The notes beneath the pieces are model-generated. The model had not been told where the DNA came from. It saw only the letters and a list, made by a program, of their open reading frames with translations, and did no database searches. The translations under genes were made by a program, and so were the position numbers. From the NCBI GenBank assembly GCA_003343625.1, contig QAKV01000033.1, forward strand, positions 62,001-126,000: a stretch of 64,000 nucleotides of DNA, in the 5' to 3' direction. Below, piece after piece: positions 52,214-61,096 of this stretch (position 1 is its first letter; each line of letters begins with the position of its first letter). This stretch comes from Clostridiales bacterium. GTDB taxonomy: Bacteria > Bacillota > Clostridia > Lachnospirales > Lachnospiraceae.

Positions 52214-53113
52214 ATGGCCGGAAAAAAGTTGTTTTTCATTTATAATCCGAAGGCTGGGAAAGGGCAGATTCGCGGGAATCTGCTGGATATACTCGATATT
52301 TTCGTAAAGGCGGGGTATGAAGTTACAGTTCGCCCTACACAATATGCCGGAGAGGCGGTGGAGCTGGCCGCCAACAGAACGGCGAAATACGACCTCGTGG
52401 TCTGCAGCGGCGGGGACGGGACTTTGGACGAAGTGGTGACGGGGATCATGAAGAGCGTGCGCAGAAGGCCCATCGGCTACATTCCGGCGGGAAGCACAAA
52501 TGACTTCGCCAACAGCCTTCATATCCCCAAGAGCATGAAGCGGTCGGCGGAGGTGGCGGTAAACGGGGAGCTGTTCGCCTGCGATGTGGGATCCTTTAAC
52601 GACAATACCTTCGTGTATATCGCGGCCTTCGGCCTGTTCACAGAGGTATCCTACGAAACCAAACAGGGGCTTAAAAACGTGTTGGGACATATGGCCTATA
52701 TTCTGGAAGGCATGAAAAAGCTGACGAATATCAAATCCTACCATATGAAAATCACCACGCTGGAAAACGAGATTGAAGATGACTTTTTGTACGGAATGGT
52801 GACCAACTCCACATCCGTGGGAGGATTTAAGGGGATTACGGGGAAATTCGTGGATCTGAGCGATGGGGTTTTTGAGGTGACTTTGGTGAAACGCCCGAAA
52901 AATCTGGAGGATCTGAACCGAATTCTGGGCGCTCTGACCATGAAGGACATCGATGCAGCGCAGATGTACTGTTTCAAAACTTCCTATCTGAAAGTGGAGG
53001 CGGAAGAAGAAGTGGCCTGGACCCTGGACGGCGAGTTCGGCGGCCGGCACGCAGAGGTGGTCATCGAGAACCGGAAGCAGGCCCTGCACATCATGGTTCC
53101 GCGGGAAAAATGA
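52214..53113 (+). CDS. Diacylglycerol kinase-family (YegS/DagK-like) lipid kinase
   Basis: The 299-residue protein has FIYNPKAGKGQ and the catalytic-domain motif CSGGDGTLDEVVTG, then IPAGSTNDFANSL. A C-terminal beta domain with LDGEFGG follows. It probably phosphorylates diacylglycerol or a related lipid for return to phospholipid synthesis. I took the ATG at 52214 because GGAG stands six bases before it; ATGs at 52202 and 52139 are in frame but have poorer sites. It follows the HPr-like gene by 113 bp. Confidence 0.88.
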   Translation: MAGKKLFFIYNPKAGKGQIRGNLLDILDIFVKAGYEVTVRPTQYAGEAVELAANRTAKYDLVVCSGGDGTLDEVVTGIMKSVRRRPIGYIPAGSTNDFANSLHIPKSMKRSAEVAVNGELFACDVGSFNDNTFVYIAAFGLFTEVSYETKQGLKNVLGHMAYILEGMKKLTNIKSYHMKITTLENEIEDDFLYGMVTNSTSVGGFKGITGKFVDLSDGVFEVTLVKRPKNLEDLNRILGALTMKDIDAAQMYCFKTSYLKVEAEEEVAWTLDGEFGGRHAEVVIENRKQALHIMVPREK

Positions 53114-53156
53114 AAAATTTTGCCGCTGCCGTATTTCTTTTTTCGATTATATAAGG

Positions 53157-53162
53157 TATAAT
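53157..53162 (+). promoter_or_regulatory. -10 box of the fructose-bisphosphate aldolase promoter
   Basis: A perfect TATAAT lies 46 bases before the gene. The -35 region at normal spacing (TTTCTT, 53134-53139) is weak and T-rich. Confidence 0.6.
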
Positions 53163-53208
53163 AACAACGGTTAGATAAAAACAATATTTTCACATGGAGG
53201 TAAATAAT

Positions 53209-54072
53209 ATGTTAGTATCTGCTACAGAAATGCTGAAGAAAGCGAAAGCCGGCCACTACGCGGTAGGCCAGTTCAACATCAACAACCTTGAGTGGACCAA
53301 GGCGATCCTTCAGACGGCTCAGGAGCTGAACTCTCCTGTAATTCTGGGCGTATCCGAAGGCGCGGGCAAGTATATGTGCGGTTATAAGACTGTAGTGGGC
53401 ATGGTAAACGGAATGATGGAAGAGCTCAACATCACAGTTCCGGTTGCTCTGCATCTGGATCATGGCTCCTACGATCATTGCTATAAGTGCCTTGAAGCGG
53501 GATTTTCTTCCATTATGTTCGACGGCTCTCATTATCCCATCGACGAGAACGTGGCGAAGACCACGGAGCTGGTAAAGGCCGCTCATGACAAGGGCGTTTC
53601 CATCGAAGCGGAAGTGGGTTCCATCGGCGGAGAAGAAGACGGCGTTATCGGCATGGGCGAATGCGCGGATCCCAACGAGTGCAAGGCGATTGCGGATTTG
53701 GGCGTGGATTTCCTGGCAGCGGGCATCGGCAACATCCATGGCAAATATCCCGCAAACTGGAAAGGGCTTTCTTTTGAGACTCTGGATGCGATCCAGAAGC
53801 TCACCGGCGATCTTCCTCTGGTTCTTCACGGAGGCACAGGCATTCCTGCCGATATGATCAAAAAGGCGATTTCCCTGGGCGTTGCGAAGATCAACGTGAA
53901 CACAGAGTGCCAGCTGGCGTTTGCGGCAGCTACCAGAAAGTACATCGAAGAGGGCAAGGACAACCAGGGCAAGGGTTATGATCCTCGTAAACTGCTGGCT
54001 CCCGGCTTTGAAGCGATCAAGGCTACCGTGAAGGAGAAGATGGAGCTGTTCGGTTCCGTCGGCAAAGCCTGA
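53209..54072 (+). CDS. fba: Class II fructose-1,6-bisphosphate aldolase
   Basis: The enzyme splits fructose 1,6-bisphosphate in glycolysis. The 287-residue zinc enzyme has HLDHGSYDHC with the catalytic Asp and first zinc His. EAEVGSIGGEEDG, GNIHGKY and VLHGGTGIPADMI give the other ligands. The ATG at 53209 has ATGGAGG nine bases before it; the in-frame ATG at 53194 belongs to that site. Codon use is the most biased in the window, as expected for a highly expressed gene. Own promoter and terminator. Confidence 0.97.
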   Translation: MLVSATEMLKKAKAGHYAVGQFNINNLEWTKAILQTAQELNSPVILGVSEGAGKYMCGYKTVVGMVNGMMEELNITVPVALHLDHGSYDHCYKCLEAGFSSIMFDGSHYPIDENVAKTTELVKAAHDKGVSIEAEVGSIGGEEDGVIGMGECADPNECKAIADLGVDFLAAGIGNIHGKYPANWKGLSFETLDAIQKLTGDLPLVLHGGTGIPADMIKKAISLGVAKINVNTECQLAFAAATRKYIEEGKDNQGKGYDPRKLLAPGFEAIKATVKEKMELFGSVGKA

Positions 54073-54146
54073 AGCGTACATTGACAGGGGTTTAGAGGTC
54101 AGATAAAAGAGATGGCAACCGCGTTGCTGCCGTCTCTGAGAGGGAA

Positions 54147-54186
54147 GGGCTGTCTCAGATCGGTTCGCCGGGAGACGGCCCTTTTT
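54147..54186 (+). terminator. Rho-independent terminator of fba
   Basis: GGGCTGTCTC (54147-54156) pairs with GAGACGGCCC (54172-54181) with one G-U, followed by TTTTT. A smaller AGAGATGGCA/TGCCGTCTCT hairpin precedes it. Confidence 0.85.
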
Positions 54187-54404
54187 GCATTCATAGTTTA
54201 TTCATATTTCTTTAACGGAAAGTTTTTTTCACCATCATGCTTTTGACATTTTCACTTTCTATACTAAGACCATAGGATACAGAAAAGAGTCCTCAACAGA
54301 TTGACAGTATCGTAACTTTTAAATAGCTTTTTCATAATAATTGCCAGGCAACATCAGGTTGCCTGGCATCCTCCCTTTTCGGGGCCGTTTGCGGAAACGG
54401 CTCC
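54187..54404 (+). other. Non-coding gap with two hairpins; possible small RNA
   Basis: There is no ORF with a start signal. TTGACA occurs at 54243 and 54301 but neither has a -10 at normal spacing. A perfect 11-bp hairpin, TGCCAGGCAAC/GTTGCCTGGCA, lies at 54342-54368. It is followed by a terminator at 54381-54411, so a short transcript ending there is possible. Confidence 0.35.
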
Positions 54405-54411
54405 TTTTTTT
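54381..54411 (+). terminator. Orphan rho-independent terminator
   Basis: GGGGCCGTTT (54381-54390) pairs with AAACGGCTCC (54395-54404) with one G-U, then seven Ts. No gene with a start lies between this and the fba terminator. Confidence 0.75.
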
Positions 54412-54470
54412 ATACGACAGGAAATTTCCTTTCCTGTCGTATAAAAAAAGACGCTCCGCTGAGGGCGCAC
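54405..54470 (+). repeat. Dispersed palindrome copy 3
   Basis: A 20-bp perfect stem (54405-54424 with 54430-54449, five-base loop) begins in the T-run of the orphan terminator. AAAAGACGCTCCG (54446-54458) and CTGAGG follow, as in copies at 10749 and 45065. The tail then diverges (GCGCACGTACACC). Confidence 0.85.
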
Positions 54471-54560
54471 GTACACCCGGCAAGCGGCTGTCGTGCTTGC
54501 ACGAGCAGACATTTGAAAGCGAAATTGTAAAAAAAATTTAAAGGGAGTGTAAGAGTTTGG

Positions 54561-54589
54561 TTGAAATCCTGTAATCATCATGTTAAGAT
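54561..54589 (+). promoter_or_regulatory. Promoter of the cardiolipin synthase operon
   Basis: TTGAAA (54561-54566) and TAAGAT (54584-54589) are 17 bases apart, with an extended TG at 54581-54582. Confidence 0.7.
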
Positions 54590-54632
54590 GAATCGTAGTC
54601 GTGAAAAAAATGTCGGAAAAAGGAGGCGGTGG

Positions 54633-56174
54633 ATGCGCGCGGAAGGGAAGACTGAAGTGAAGAACAGCATCGGACGGCTGATCTTTGTGGCCGCAGCGGT
54701 CCTGATTCAGGTGGGCTGGTTTCTGGTGTTGGTGGTTCGCTTAAACGAGTACTCTGTGTGGATTTCCATGGCTTCCAGCATACTGGCTTTGTGCGCGGTT
54801 CTGGCCATCTACGGAAAGCGGATCAACGCGGCGTTTAAGATGCCGTGGATTATACTGATCCTGTCCTTTCCGGTTCTGGGGATAAGCCTCTATATGGTGG
54901 TGGGGCGATCGGGCGTCACCCGACGGATGCAGAAACGGTTTGCCCGGATCGATGCGGAGCTGGACGGCCTCCTTAAGCAGGACGAGAACGCGATGCGTCG
55001 ACTGAAAGAGAGGGATCTGACGGCGGCGAACCAGTGCCGCTACATCTCCGAGTGGGGAGGCTATCCGGTCTGGCAGAATACTGACGTGGCGTTTTACGGC
55101 GATGCGGCGGAGGGGCTGAATGCCCAGAAAGAAGCCTTGAGAAAGGCCGAAAAATTCATTTTCATGGAGTATCATGCCATCGAAGACGCGGAGTCCTTCC
55201 GGGGGATCCGTCAGATCCTGGTCGAGAAAGCGGGACAGGGAGTGGAGGTGCGCGTGATCTACGACGATATCGGCAGCATCGGGTTTATCAATCCGGAATT
55301 TATCCGTCGGATGGAGGCGGATGGGATTGCCTGTCGGGTGTTCAACCCCCTCATACCGGTCGTGAATGTGTTCATGAACAACCGGGATCACCGCAAGATC
55401 ACGGTGATCGATGGAAAGGTCGGCTTTACCGGCGGATACAACCTGGCTAACGAGTACTTCAATCTGACCCACCCCTATGGTCATTGGAAGGATACCGGAA
55501 TACGGATATCGGGGGATGCAGTGCGCAGTCTGACCGTGATCTTTCTGGAGATGTGGAATGCCATCAAAAAGACGGACGTGGATTACCGGAGATATCTGAC
55601 GGACTTCCCGTTTTGCGCTGAGGAGGACGGTTTTGTGCAGCCATATGCGGACAGCCCTCTGGACGGGGAGCCGATGGGGGAAAACGTCTATATGAACGTG
55701 ATCAAAAGTGCACAGCGGTACGTGTATTTCACCACCCCTTACCTGATCATCAGCGATGAGATGGGCAGGGAGCTGGGGCTGGCGGCAAAGCGGGGCGTGG
55801 ATGTGCGGATCATCACGCCGGGGATTCCGGATAAGAAAGTGGTCTTTCGTGCGACGCGATCCTATTATGCGGGGCTGGCGAGGGATGGCGTCCGCATTTT
55901 CGAGTACACGCCGGGGTTCATTCACGCGAAACAATGCGTATGCGATGACCGAATCGCTACAGTGGGCACCGTCAATCTGGATTACCGCAGCTTGTTTCTG
56001 CACTTTGAGAACGGGGTTTGGCTGTACGGCTGCAGCGCTGTCGGGAAAATAAAAGAGGATTTTGAGCAGACGTTCCCGGTCTGCGAGGAAGTCACGGAAA
56101 AGTATCGGGGCAAGAGGACGGCTTCCCTGCGAGTGGGGCAGTATCTGCTGCGGCTGCTTTCTCCGCTGATGTAG
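54633..56174 (+). CDS. cls: Cardiolipin synthase (phospholipase D family)
   Basis: The enzyme joins two phosphatidylglycerols into cardiolipin at the membrane. The 513-residue product has two to three N-terminal membrane segments (about 14-90) and two HKD motifs. HRKITVIDGKVGFTGG starts at His253 and HAKQCVCDDRIATVGTVNLD at His431. The ATG at 54633 follows AAGGAGG; an upstream start at 54561 falls inside the promoter. The phosphate transporter gene starts 28 bases after the stop and may be co-transcribed. Confidence 0.94.
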   Translation: MRAEGKTEVKNSIGRLIFVAAAVLIQVGWFLVLVVRLNEYSVWISMASSILALCAVLAIYGKRINAAFKMPWIILILSFPVLGISLYMVVGRSGVTRRMQKRFARIDAELDGLLKQDENAMRRLKERDLTAANQCRYISEWGGYPVWQNTDVAFYGDAAEGLNAQKEALRKAEKFIFMEYHAIEDAESFRGIRQILVEKAGQGVEVRVIYDDIGSIGFINPEFIRRMEADGIACRVFNPLIPVVNVFMNNRDHRKITVIDGKVGFTGGYNLANEYFNLTHPYGHWKDTGIRISGDAVRSLTVIFLEMWNAIKKTDVDYRRYLTDFPFCAEEDGFVQPYADSPLDGEPMGENVYMNVIKSAQRYVYFTTPYLIISDEMGRELGLAAKRGVDVRIITPGIPDKKVVFRATRSYYAGLARDGVRIFEYTPGFIHAKQCVCDDRIATVGTVNLDYRSLFLHFENGVWLYGCSAVGKIKEDFEQTFPVCEEVTEKYRGKRTASLRVGQYLLRLLSPLM

Positions 56175-56201
56175 AGACGGATGAAAAGAGAGGAATAAAA
56201 C

Positions 56202-57254
56202 ATGGATTTATCGCTTTCGTATTTCCTGCAGGAAATGACAACGAGCCCGATCCTGATGATTACAATGCTTTTGACGCTGGGGGTGATCTTCGTCAACGGG
56301 TGGACCGACGCGCCCAACGCCATCGCGACCTGCGTGACCACCCGCTGCATGAGCGTGCGGAGCGCGATCTGGATGAGCGCACTCTTCAATTTTCTGGGGG
56401 TATTTGTGATGACCCAGATCAACAGCTCGGTAGCGTCTACGATCAGCAATATGGTGGATTTCGGCGACAATACAGGATATGCCCTGATCGCCCTGTGCGC
56501 GGCGCTGATCTCCATCGTGGTCTACAGCGTGACGGCATCCGTATTCGGGATTCCCACCAGCGAGAGCCACAGCCTCATCGCCGGCCTGTCCGGCGCGGCC
56601 ATCGCGATCCAGCAGGGGCTGGACGGAATCAATATGCAGGAATGGATCAAGGTCATTTACGGTCTGGTGTTAAGTCTGGCGCTGGGCTTCGCAACCGGAT
56701 GGGCGATATGCAGAGTTGTCACGCTCGTCTGCAGGAACGTGGAGCGTCGGAAGGCGAACCGCTTTTTCAACGGGGCGCAGATTGTGGGAGCCGCTTCCAT
56801 GAGCTTCATGCACGGCGCCCAGGACGGCCAGAAATTCATCGGCGTCCTGTTTCTGGGGCTGGCGTTCGCCAATGGACAGAGCAGCGTGCACGGGATGGAA
56901 ATCCCGGTCTGGCTGATGCTTTTATGCAGCCTGGTGATGGGGCTGGGAACCAGCGTAGGAGGAGAGAAGATCATTAAGTCCGTGGGAATGGATATGGTGA
57001 AGCTGGAGAAGTACCAGGGCTTTTCAGCCGATTTGGCGGGAGCGGCCTGTCTGCTGTTCTCCAGCCTGTTCGGAATTCCGGTTTCCACCACTCACACCAA
57101 GACCAGCGCGATCATGGGAGTGGGAGCGGTCAGAAGGCTTTCCGCCATCAACTTCGGCGTGGTGAAGGATATGATGCTGACCTGGGTGTTCACGTTCCCG
57201 GGCTGCGGTCTGATCAGTTTCGTAATGGCAAAGTTATTGCTGATGATTTCATAA
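56202..57254 (+). CDS. pit: PiT-family inorganic phosphate transporter
   Basis: The 350-residue membrane protein takes up phosphate with a cation. It holds the two inverted PiT signatures: FVNGWTDAPNAIATCVTTR near residue 30 and FMHGAQDGQKFIGV near 205. GIPTSESHSLIAG and GIPVSTTHTKTSAIMG are the paired loop motifs. About ten helices. AGAGAGGAAT precedes the ATG. The DUF47 gene follows after 18 bp, its standard partner. Confidence 0.94.
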   Translation: MDLSLSYFLQEMTTSPILMITMLLTLGVIFVNGWTDAPNAIATCVTTRCMSVRSAIWMSALFNFLGVFVMTQINSSVASTISNMVDFGDNTGYALIALCAALISIVVYSVTASVFGIPTSESHSLIAGLSGAAIAIQQGLDGINMQEWIKVIYGLVLSLALGFATGWAICRVVTLVCRNVERRKANRFFNGAQIVGAASMSFMHGAQDGQKFIGVLFLGLAFANGQSSVHGMEIPVWLMLLCSLVMGLGTSVGGEKIIKSVGMDMVKLEKYQGFSADLAGAACLLFSSLFGIPVSTTHTKTSAIMGVGAVRRLSAINFGVVKDMMLTWVFTFPGCGLISFVMAKLLLMIS

Positions 57255-57272
57255 AGAAAACAGGGGAGAGAC

Positions 57273-57896
57273 ATGTCAAAAAAACAGGATGCTTACTATT
57301 TCAATCTTTTTATCGCCTGCGCGGAGGATTCCTGCAAGGCGGCCCATCTGCTCAAGGATACTCTGATGAACTTCCGGCCGGAGAAGCTCAAGGAGCAAAT
57401 GGATCGGATCCATGAGATCGAACACGCGGCAGACGATAAAAAACATCAGATGATGGATCGGGTGTCGAAGGCGTTTATCGTTCCCATCGAGCGCGAAGAT
57501 ATCGTGGCGCTCAGCCAGAACATCGATGAAGTGACGGACAAAATCGAGGATGTGATGATCCGTCTTTATACCAACAACGTGCAGAAGATCCGTCCGGACG
57601 CTGTGGAGCTGCTCGATGTGGTGATCCGCTGCTGTGAGGAAATGAAGGAAATGCTCACGGACTTCGCGGACTTCCGCCATTCCAGAACGCTCAAGGACAG
57701 GATCATCCGGATCAACGCCATGGAAGAAGAGGCGGATCGTCTGTACATGTCCGCTATGCGCAAGATTCATACGGGGAGCAAGGATCCATTGATCGTCATT
57801 TCCTGGAGGGAAATCTATGCGTATTTGGAGAGCTGCGCGGATGCCTGCGAACACGTGGCGGATGCGGTGGAGAGCGTCGTCATGAAAAACTCCTGA
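57273..57896 (+). CDS. DUF47 (PhoU-like) Pit accessory protein
   Basis: The 207-residue all-helical protein resembles PhoU and is usually encoded beside pit. The EIEHAADDKKHQ segment (about 47-58) and IVPIEREDIVALSQNIDEVTD hold the acidic metal-binding pattern of the family. It probably controls or stabilises the transporter. GGGGAGAG precedes the ATG. Confidence 0.92.
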   Translation: MSKKQDAYYFNLFIACAEDSCKAAHLLKDTLMNFRPEKLKEQMDRIHEIEHAADDKKHQMMDRVSKAFIVPIEREDIVALSQNIDEVTDKIEDVMIRLYTNNVQKIRPDAVELLDVVIRCCEEMKEMLTDFADFRHSRTLKDRIIRINAMEEEADRLYMSAMRKIHTGSKDPLIVISWREIYAYLESCADACEHVADAVESVVMKNS

Positions 57897-58037
57897 TTTT
57901 TCCTGAATTTTTGATAGGTTTTACGCAAGCCAGATAGCGACCAGGAGCCCGGAGGACTATAGTAAAATATGAGGAAGAGGCATCGGAACGGAAGAAATGG
58001 CCGCCCGGTGCCTTTTTGGGAAAGAAGGGGAATCCGG

Positions 58038-59411
58038 ATGAATAAAATTTATGTGTTGGACACGAATGTCCTGGTGCAGGCGCCGCATGCGTTGATGAGC
58101 TTCGAAGAAAACGAGGTGGTGCTGCCGCTTGTGGTAGTGGAAGAACTGGATAATCTGAAAAAGGACGAAGGGGAGAAAGGAGCCAATGTGCGGGAAGCGA
58201 TCCGCCTTTTGGAGAGGTTCCGGGAGAGAGGAAACCTTCTGGAAGGGGTGGAGACCCTGCGCGGCGGAAGGATCCGGATCGAGAGGAATTATCTGGACGT
58301 ACCCCTTTCCCCCGACCTGGCCGAGTATAAGTCCGATAACCGGATTCTGAAAGTCTGTCTGGGGTTGACAAGAGAACACGACAGGAACGTCGTTCTGGTG
58401 ACGAAGGACATCCTGCTTCGAATCAAGGCGCAGCTTCTGGGCGTCAGAGCGGAGGACTTCGCTGCGGAACAGGTAGGAAAACAGGACGAACAGTACTGCG
58501 GGAGGGCGGAGGTCTATGCGCCGGACGAACTGTTCCGGGAGTTCAAGAAAAAAGGGATTCCGGCGGAGGCTGTCTATCAGGCGGACGAAACGGGAAAATG
58601 CGTCCGGCCGCAGCTGTTTGAAAATCAGTTCGTGATCATCCGTTCGGATCAGTCCGAAAAGAAGACCCATCTGGGACGGGTGGAAAACGGGACAATCCGC
58701 AGGCTGGAATACAGAAAGAGCGCGCCTTACGGAATAACGCCCAGAAATGCGGGGCAGTATTTTATGCAGGAGGCGTTGATGCAGCCCGCCCGAAAAGCGC
58801 CTTTGGTGATCATAAAAGGCATGGCAGGGACGAGCAAAACGTTCTATTCCCTGGCGGTGGGGCTGGAAAAGATGCTGAACAATCCTACCGGGGAGTACCG
58901 GCGGATTTTAATCTGTCGACCCAATGCCCAGTTCGATTCGGACATCGGTTTTTTGCCCGGGGATGAGCAGGAAAAAATTTCGCCTCTCCTGCGGCCGGTT
59001 ATCGATAACCTGGAACAGCTCATCGATTCCGACGAGGAACAGCGGTATCGAAATGAAAACGAGCTGCATAACAAGATCGACGAGATTTTCGAACGGGGAA
59101 TCCTCCAGGCGGAAGCGCTGAACTTCATTCGCGGGCGTTCCATTATGAAAACCTATCTGATCATCGATGAGGCACAGAATATGACGCCGGCTCAGGTGAA
59201 GGGAATTATCACCCGGGCGGGGAAGGACACGAAAATCATTTTGCTGGGGGATCCGAACCAGATCGACAGACCGTTTCTGGATGAGAGGACCAACGGTTTG
59301 AGCTACGCGGCGGAGCACATGAAAGGGAGCCCGTTGTGCTGGCAGGTTACCATGACGGCGGCGGAATGCGAGCGTTCCGAGCTGGCGATGGATGCGATCC
59401 TTCGGCTGTGA
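58038..59411 (+). CDS. PhoH2-type protein: PIN ribonuclease fused to PhoH ATPase
   Basis: The 457-residue protein joins an N-terminal PIN domain (VLDTNVLVQAP at 5-15, then acidic residues such as VVEELDNLKKDEG) to a PhoH helicase-like ATPase. PhoH2 proteins unwind and cut RNA. The P-loop reads GMAGTSKT (261-268), where the family has GxAGTGKT; the G-to-S change is unusual. Walker B is LIIDEAQNMTP. The ATG at 58038 follows AAGGGGAA; the frame to 57969 is leader. The HD gene starts 15 bases later with its own site. Confidence 0.9.
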   Translation: MNKIYVLDTNVLVQAPHALMSFEENEVVLPLVVVEELDNLKKDEGEKGANVREAIRLLERFRERGNLLEGVETLRGGRIRIERNYLDVPLSPDLAEYKSDNRILKVCLGLTREHDRNVVLVTKDILLRIKAQLLGVRAEDFAAEQVGKQDEQYCGRAEVYAPDELFREFKKKGIPAEAVYQADETGKCVRPQLFENQFVIIRSDQSEKKTHLGRVENGTIRRLEYRKSAPYGITPRNAGQYFMQEALMQPARKAPLVIIKGMAGTSKTFYSLAVGLEKMLNNPTGEYRRILICRPNAQFDSDIGFLPGDEQEKISPLLRPVIDNLEQLIDSDEEQRYRNENELHNKIDEIFERGILQAEALNFIRGRSIMKTYLIIDEAQNMTPAQVKGIITRAGKDTKIILLGDPNQIDRPFLDERTNGLSYAAEHMKGSPLCWQVTMTAAECERSELAMDAILRL

Positions 59412-59426
59412 GGAGGAAGAGATTCA

Positions 59427-60107
59427 TTGGGAAAAGAGAAATGCCGGGAAATATCTTTTGAGGAGATCCGGAAAAACGAAGAGATCAACGCCCTGATCGA
59501 AAAGGGAAATGAAGTCCTGTTCGCTTTGGGATACACGGAGCATTCCAAAAAACATGCGGCGAAGGTGGCGGAGCGCGCGGGGGAAATCGTAAAAAAGACA
59601 GGGCATTCGGCCAGGGAGGCGGAACTGGCCCGGATCGCGGGCTACATGCATGACATCGGAAACAGCGTCAACCGTCATGATCACGCTCAGAGCGGAGCCT
59701 TGTTGGCCTGGCAGATTCTCCGGGAGCTGAATATGCCGCTCCCGGAGATTTTGACGGTGATGACCGCCATCGGAAATCATGACGAGGAGACGGGAACGGC
59801 GGTGGACGTGGTGTCCGCGGCCCTGATTCTGGCGGATAAGACCGATGTCCGGCGCAACCGGGTGCAAAATCCGGTGCCCGCGAATTTCGATATACACGAT
59901 CGGGTCAATTATGCGGCGCTTTCCTCCAGCCTGGAAATCAAAGAGGAGAAAAAGGTCATCCAGATGAAGCTGGAACTGGATGACAGCATCTGTACCTTGA
60001 TGGACTATTTTGAAATCTTTTTGGAGCGCATGCTCCTGTGCAGACGGGCCTGTGAAGTGCTGGGATATCAATTCAAGCTGGTGGCCAACGGCAGCAAGCT
60101 GTGCTGA
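59427..60107 (+). CDS. HD-domain phosphohydrolase
   Basis: The 226-residue protein has the HD metal motif: HSKKHAAKVAERA, GYMHDIGNSVNRHDHAQSG with the His-Asp pair, GNHDEETG and ADKTDVRR. It probably acts on a nucleotide or cyclic nucleotide; substrate unknown. The start is a TTG at 59427 with AGGAGGAAGAG before it. It is coupled to the PhoH-like gene, hinting at nucleotide or RNA metabolism. Confidence 0.88.
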   Translation: MGKEKCREISFEEIRKNEEINALIEKGNEVLFALGYTEHSKKHAAKVAERAGEIVKKTGHSAREAELARIAGYMHDIGNSVNRHDHAQSGALLAWQILRELNMPLPEILTVMTAIGNHDEETGTAVDVVSAALILADKTDVRRNRVQNPVPANFDIHDRVNYAALSSSLEIKEEKKVIQMKLELDDSICTLMDYFEIFLERMLLCRRACEVLGYQFKLVANGSKLC

Positions 60108-60120
60108 AGCGTTTTTCTTT

Positions 60121-60150
60121 TTGATCCTCCGCCGGAAAGCGGTGTATAAT
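60121..60150 (+). promoter_or_regulatory. Promoter of the nitrilase-family gene
   Basis: TTGATC (60121-60126) and a perfect TATAAT (60145-60150) are 18 bases apart. Confidence 0.7.
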
Positions 60151-60194
60151 GGTAACGTCTGATGGAACGAAAAAGAAAAGGACTGGAGGAAAAG

Positions 60195-61076
60195 ATGGAA
60201 CCGCTGAAAATAGCCCTGCTGCAGATCGCGCCCTGCGATTCGTTAAACGAAAACCTGAAAAAGGGGATGGGAGCCTGTCGGAAAGCCCGGGAAATGGGCG
60301 CGGATATCGCCCTGTTTCCGGAAATGTTCAGCAACGGATACCGGATATACGGCCGGCCTGTGGAGGAGTGGCAGGCGGAGGCCATCCCGGCGGACGGGGA
60401 ATTCGTGGGCGCCTTCGGAAAGCTGGCGAAAGAACTGAATATGGCCATCGGCATCACGCTGTTGGAAAGATATGACGGGGATCCGCGCAACGCGCTGGTG
60501 CTGTTCGATCGCTTTGGGGAACGAAGACTCTCCTATTCGAAAGTGCATACCTGCGATTTCGACGTGGAGCGCAATCTGACTCCGGGAGAGGATTTTTATG
60601 TAACCGAGCTGGATACGGCCTGCGGCCCGGTGAAGGTGGGTGCGATGATCTGCTATGACAGGGAATTTCCTGAAAGCGCGAGGATTCTGATGCTCAAGGG
60701 TGCGGAGCTGATCCTCACGCCCAACGCCTGTCCCATGGAGATCAACCGGCTGTCCCAGCTGCGGGCCAGGGCGTTCGAAAACATGCTCGCCGTCGTCACC
60801 TGCAACTATCCGGGCACCGTACCGGACTGCAACGGCGGCTCCAGCGCATTCGACGGGGTGGCCTATCTTCCGGATCTGGAAGGATCGCGGGACACCTGCA
60901 TTCTTCAGGCGGGCGAAGAAGAGGGGATTTATATCGCCCGGTTGGATCTGGAGCAGCTTCGGGCTTATCGCGCCTGCGAGGCTCACGGGAACGCCTGGCG
61001 GCATCCGAAAAAATACGGGCTGCTGGTGGAGGCGAAAATCGAAGCGCCGTTTATCCGGGAGGGATACCGGGAATGA
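60195..61076 (+). CDS. Carbon-nitrogen hydrolase (nitrilase superfamily)
   Basis: The 293-residue protein has the complete Glu-Lys-Cys triad: Glu43 in FPEMFSNGY, Lys116 in SKVHTCDF and Cys153 in MICYDREFPES. It likely hydrolyses a linear amide such as an omega-amide or carbamoyl compound. The ATG at 60195 follows GGAGGAAAAG; a start at 60162 is less likely. Single gene with promoter and terminator. Confidence 0.92.
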   Translation: MEPLKIALLQIAPCDSLNENLKKGMGACRKAREMGADIALFPEMFSNGYRIYGRPVEEWQAEAIPADGEFVGAFGKLAKELNMAIGITLLERYDGDPRNALVLFDRFGERRLSYSKVHTCDFDVERNLTPGEDFYVTELDTACGPVKVGAMICYDREFPESARILMLKGAELILTPNACPMEINRLSQLRARAFENMLAVVTCNYPGTVPDCNGGSSAFDGVAYLPDLEGSRDTCILQAGEEEGIYIARLDLEQLRAYRACEAHGNAWRHPKKYGLLVEAKIEAPFIREGYRE

Positions 61077-61096
61077 GCGAAAAACGGCCGTAAAGG

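Noticed and set aside
54243..54306. Two TTGACA boxes as promoters
   Set aside because: Neither has a -10 box at 16-18 bases; TATACT near the first is only 11 bases away.
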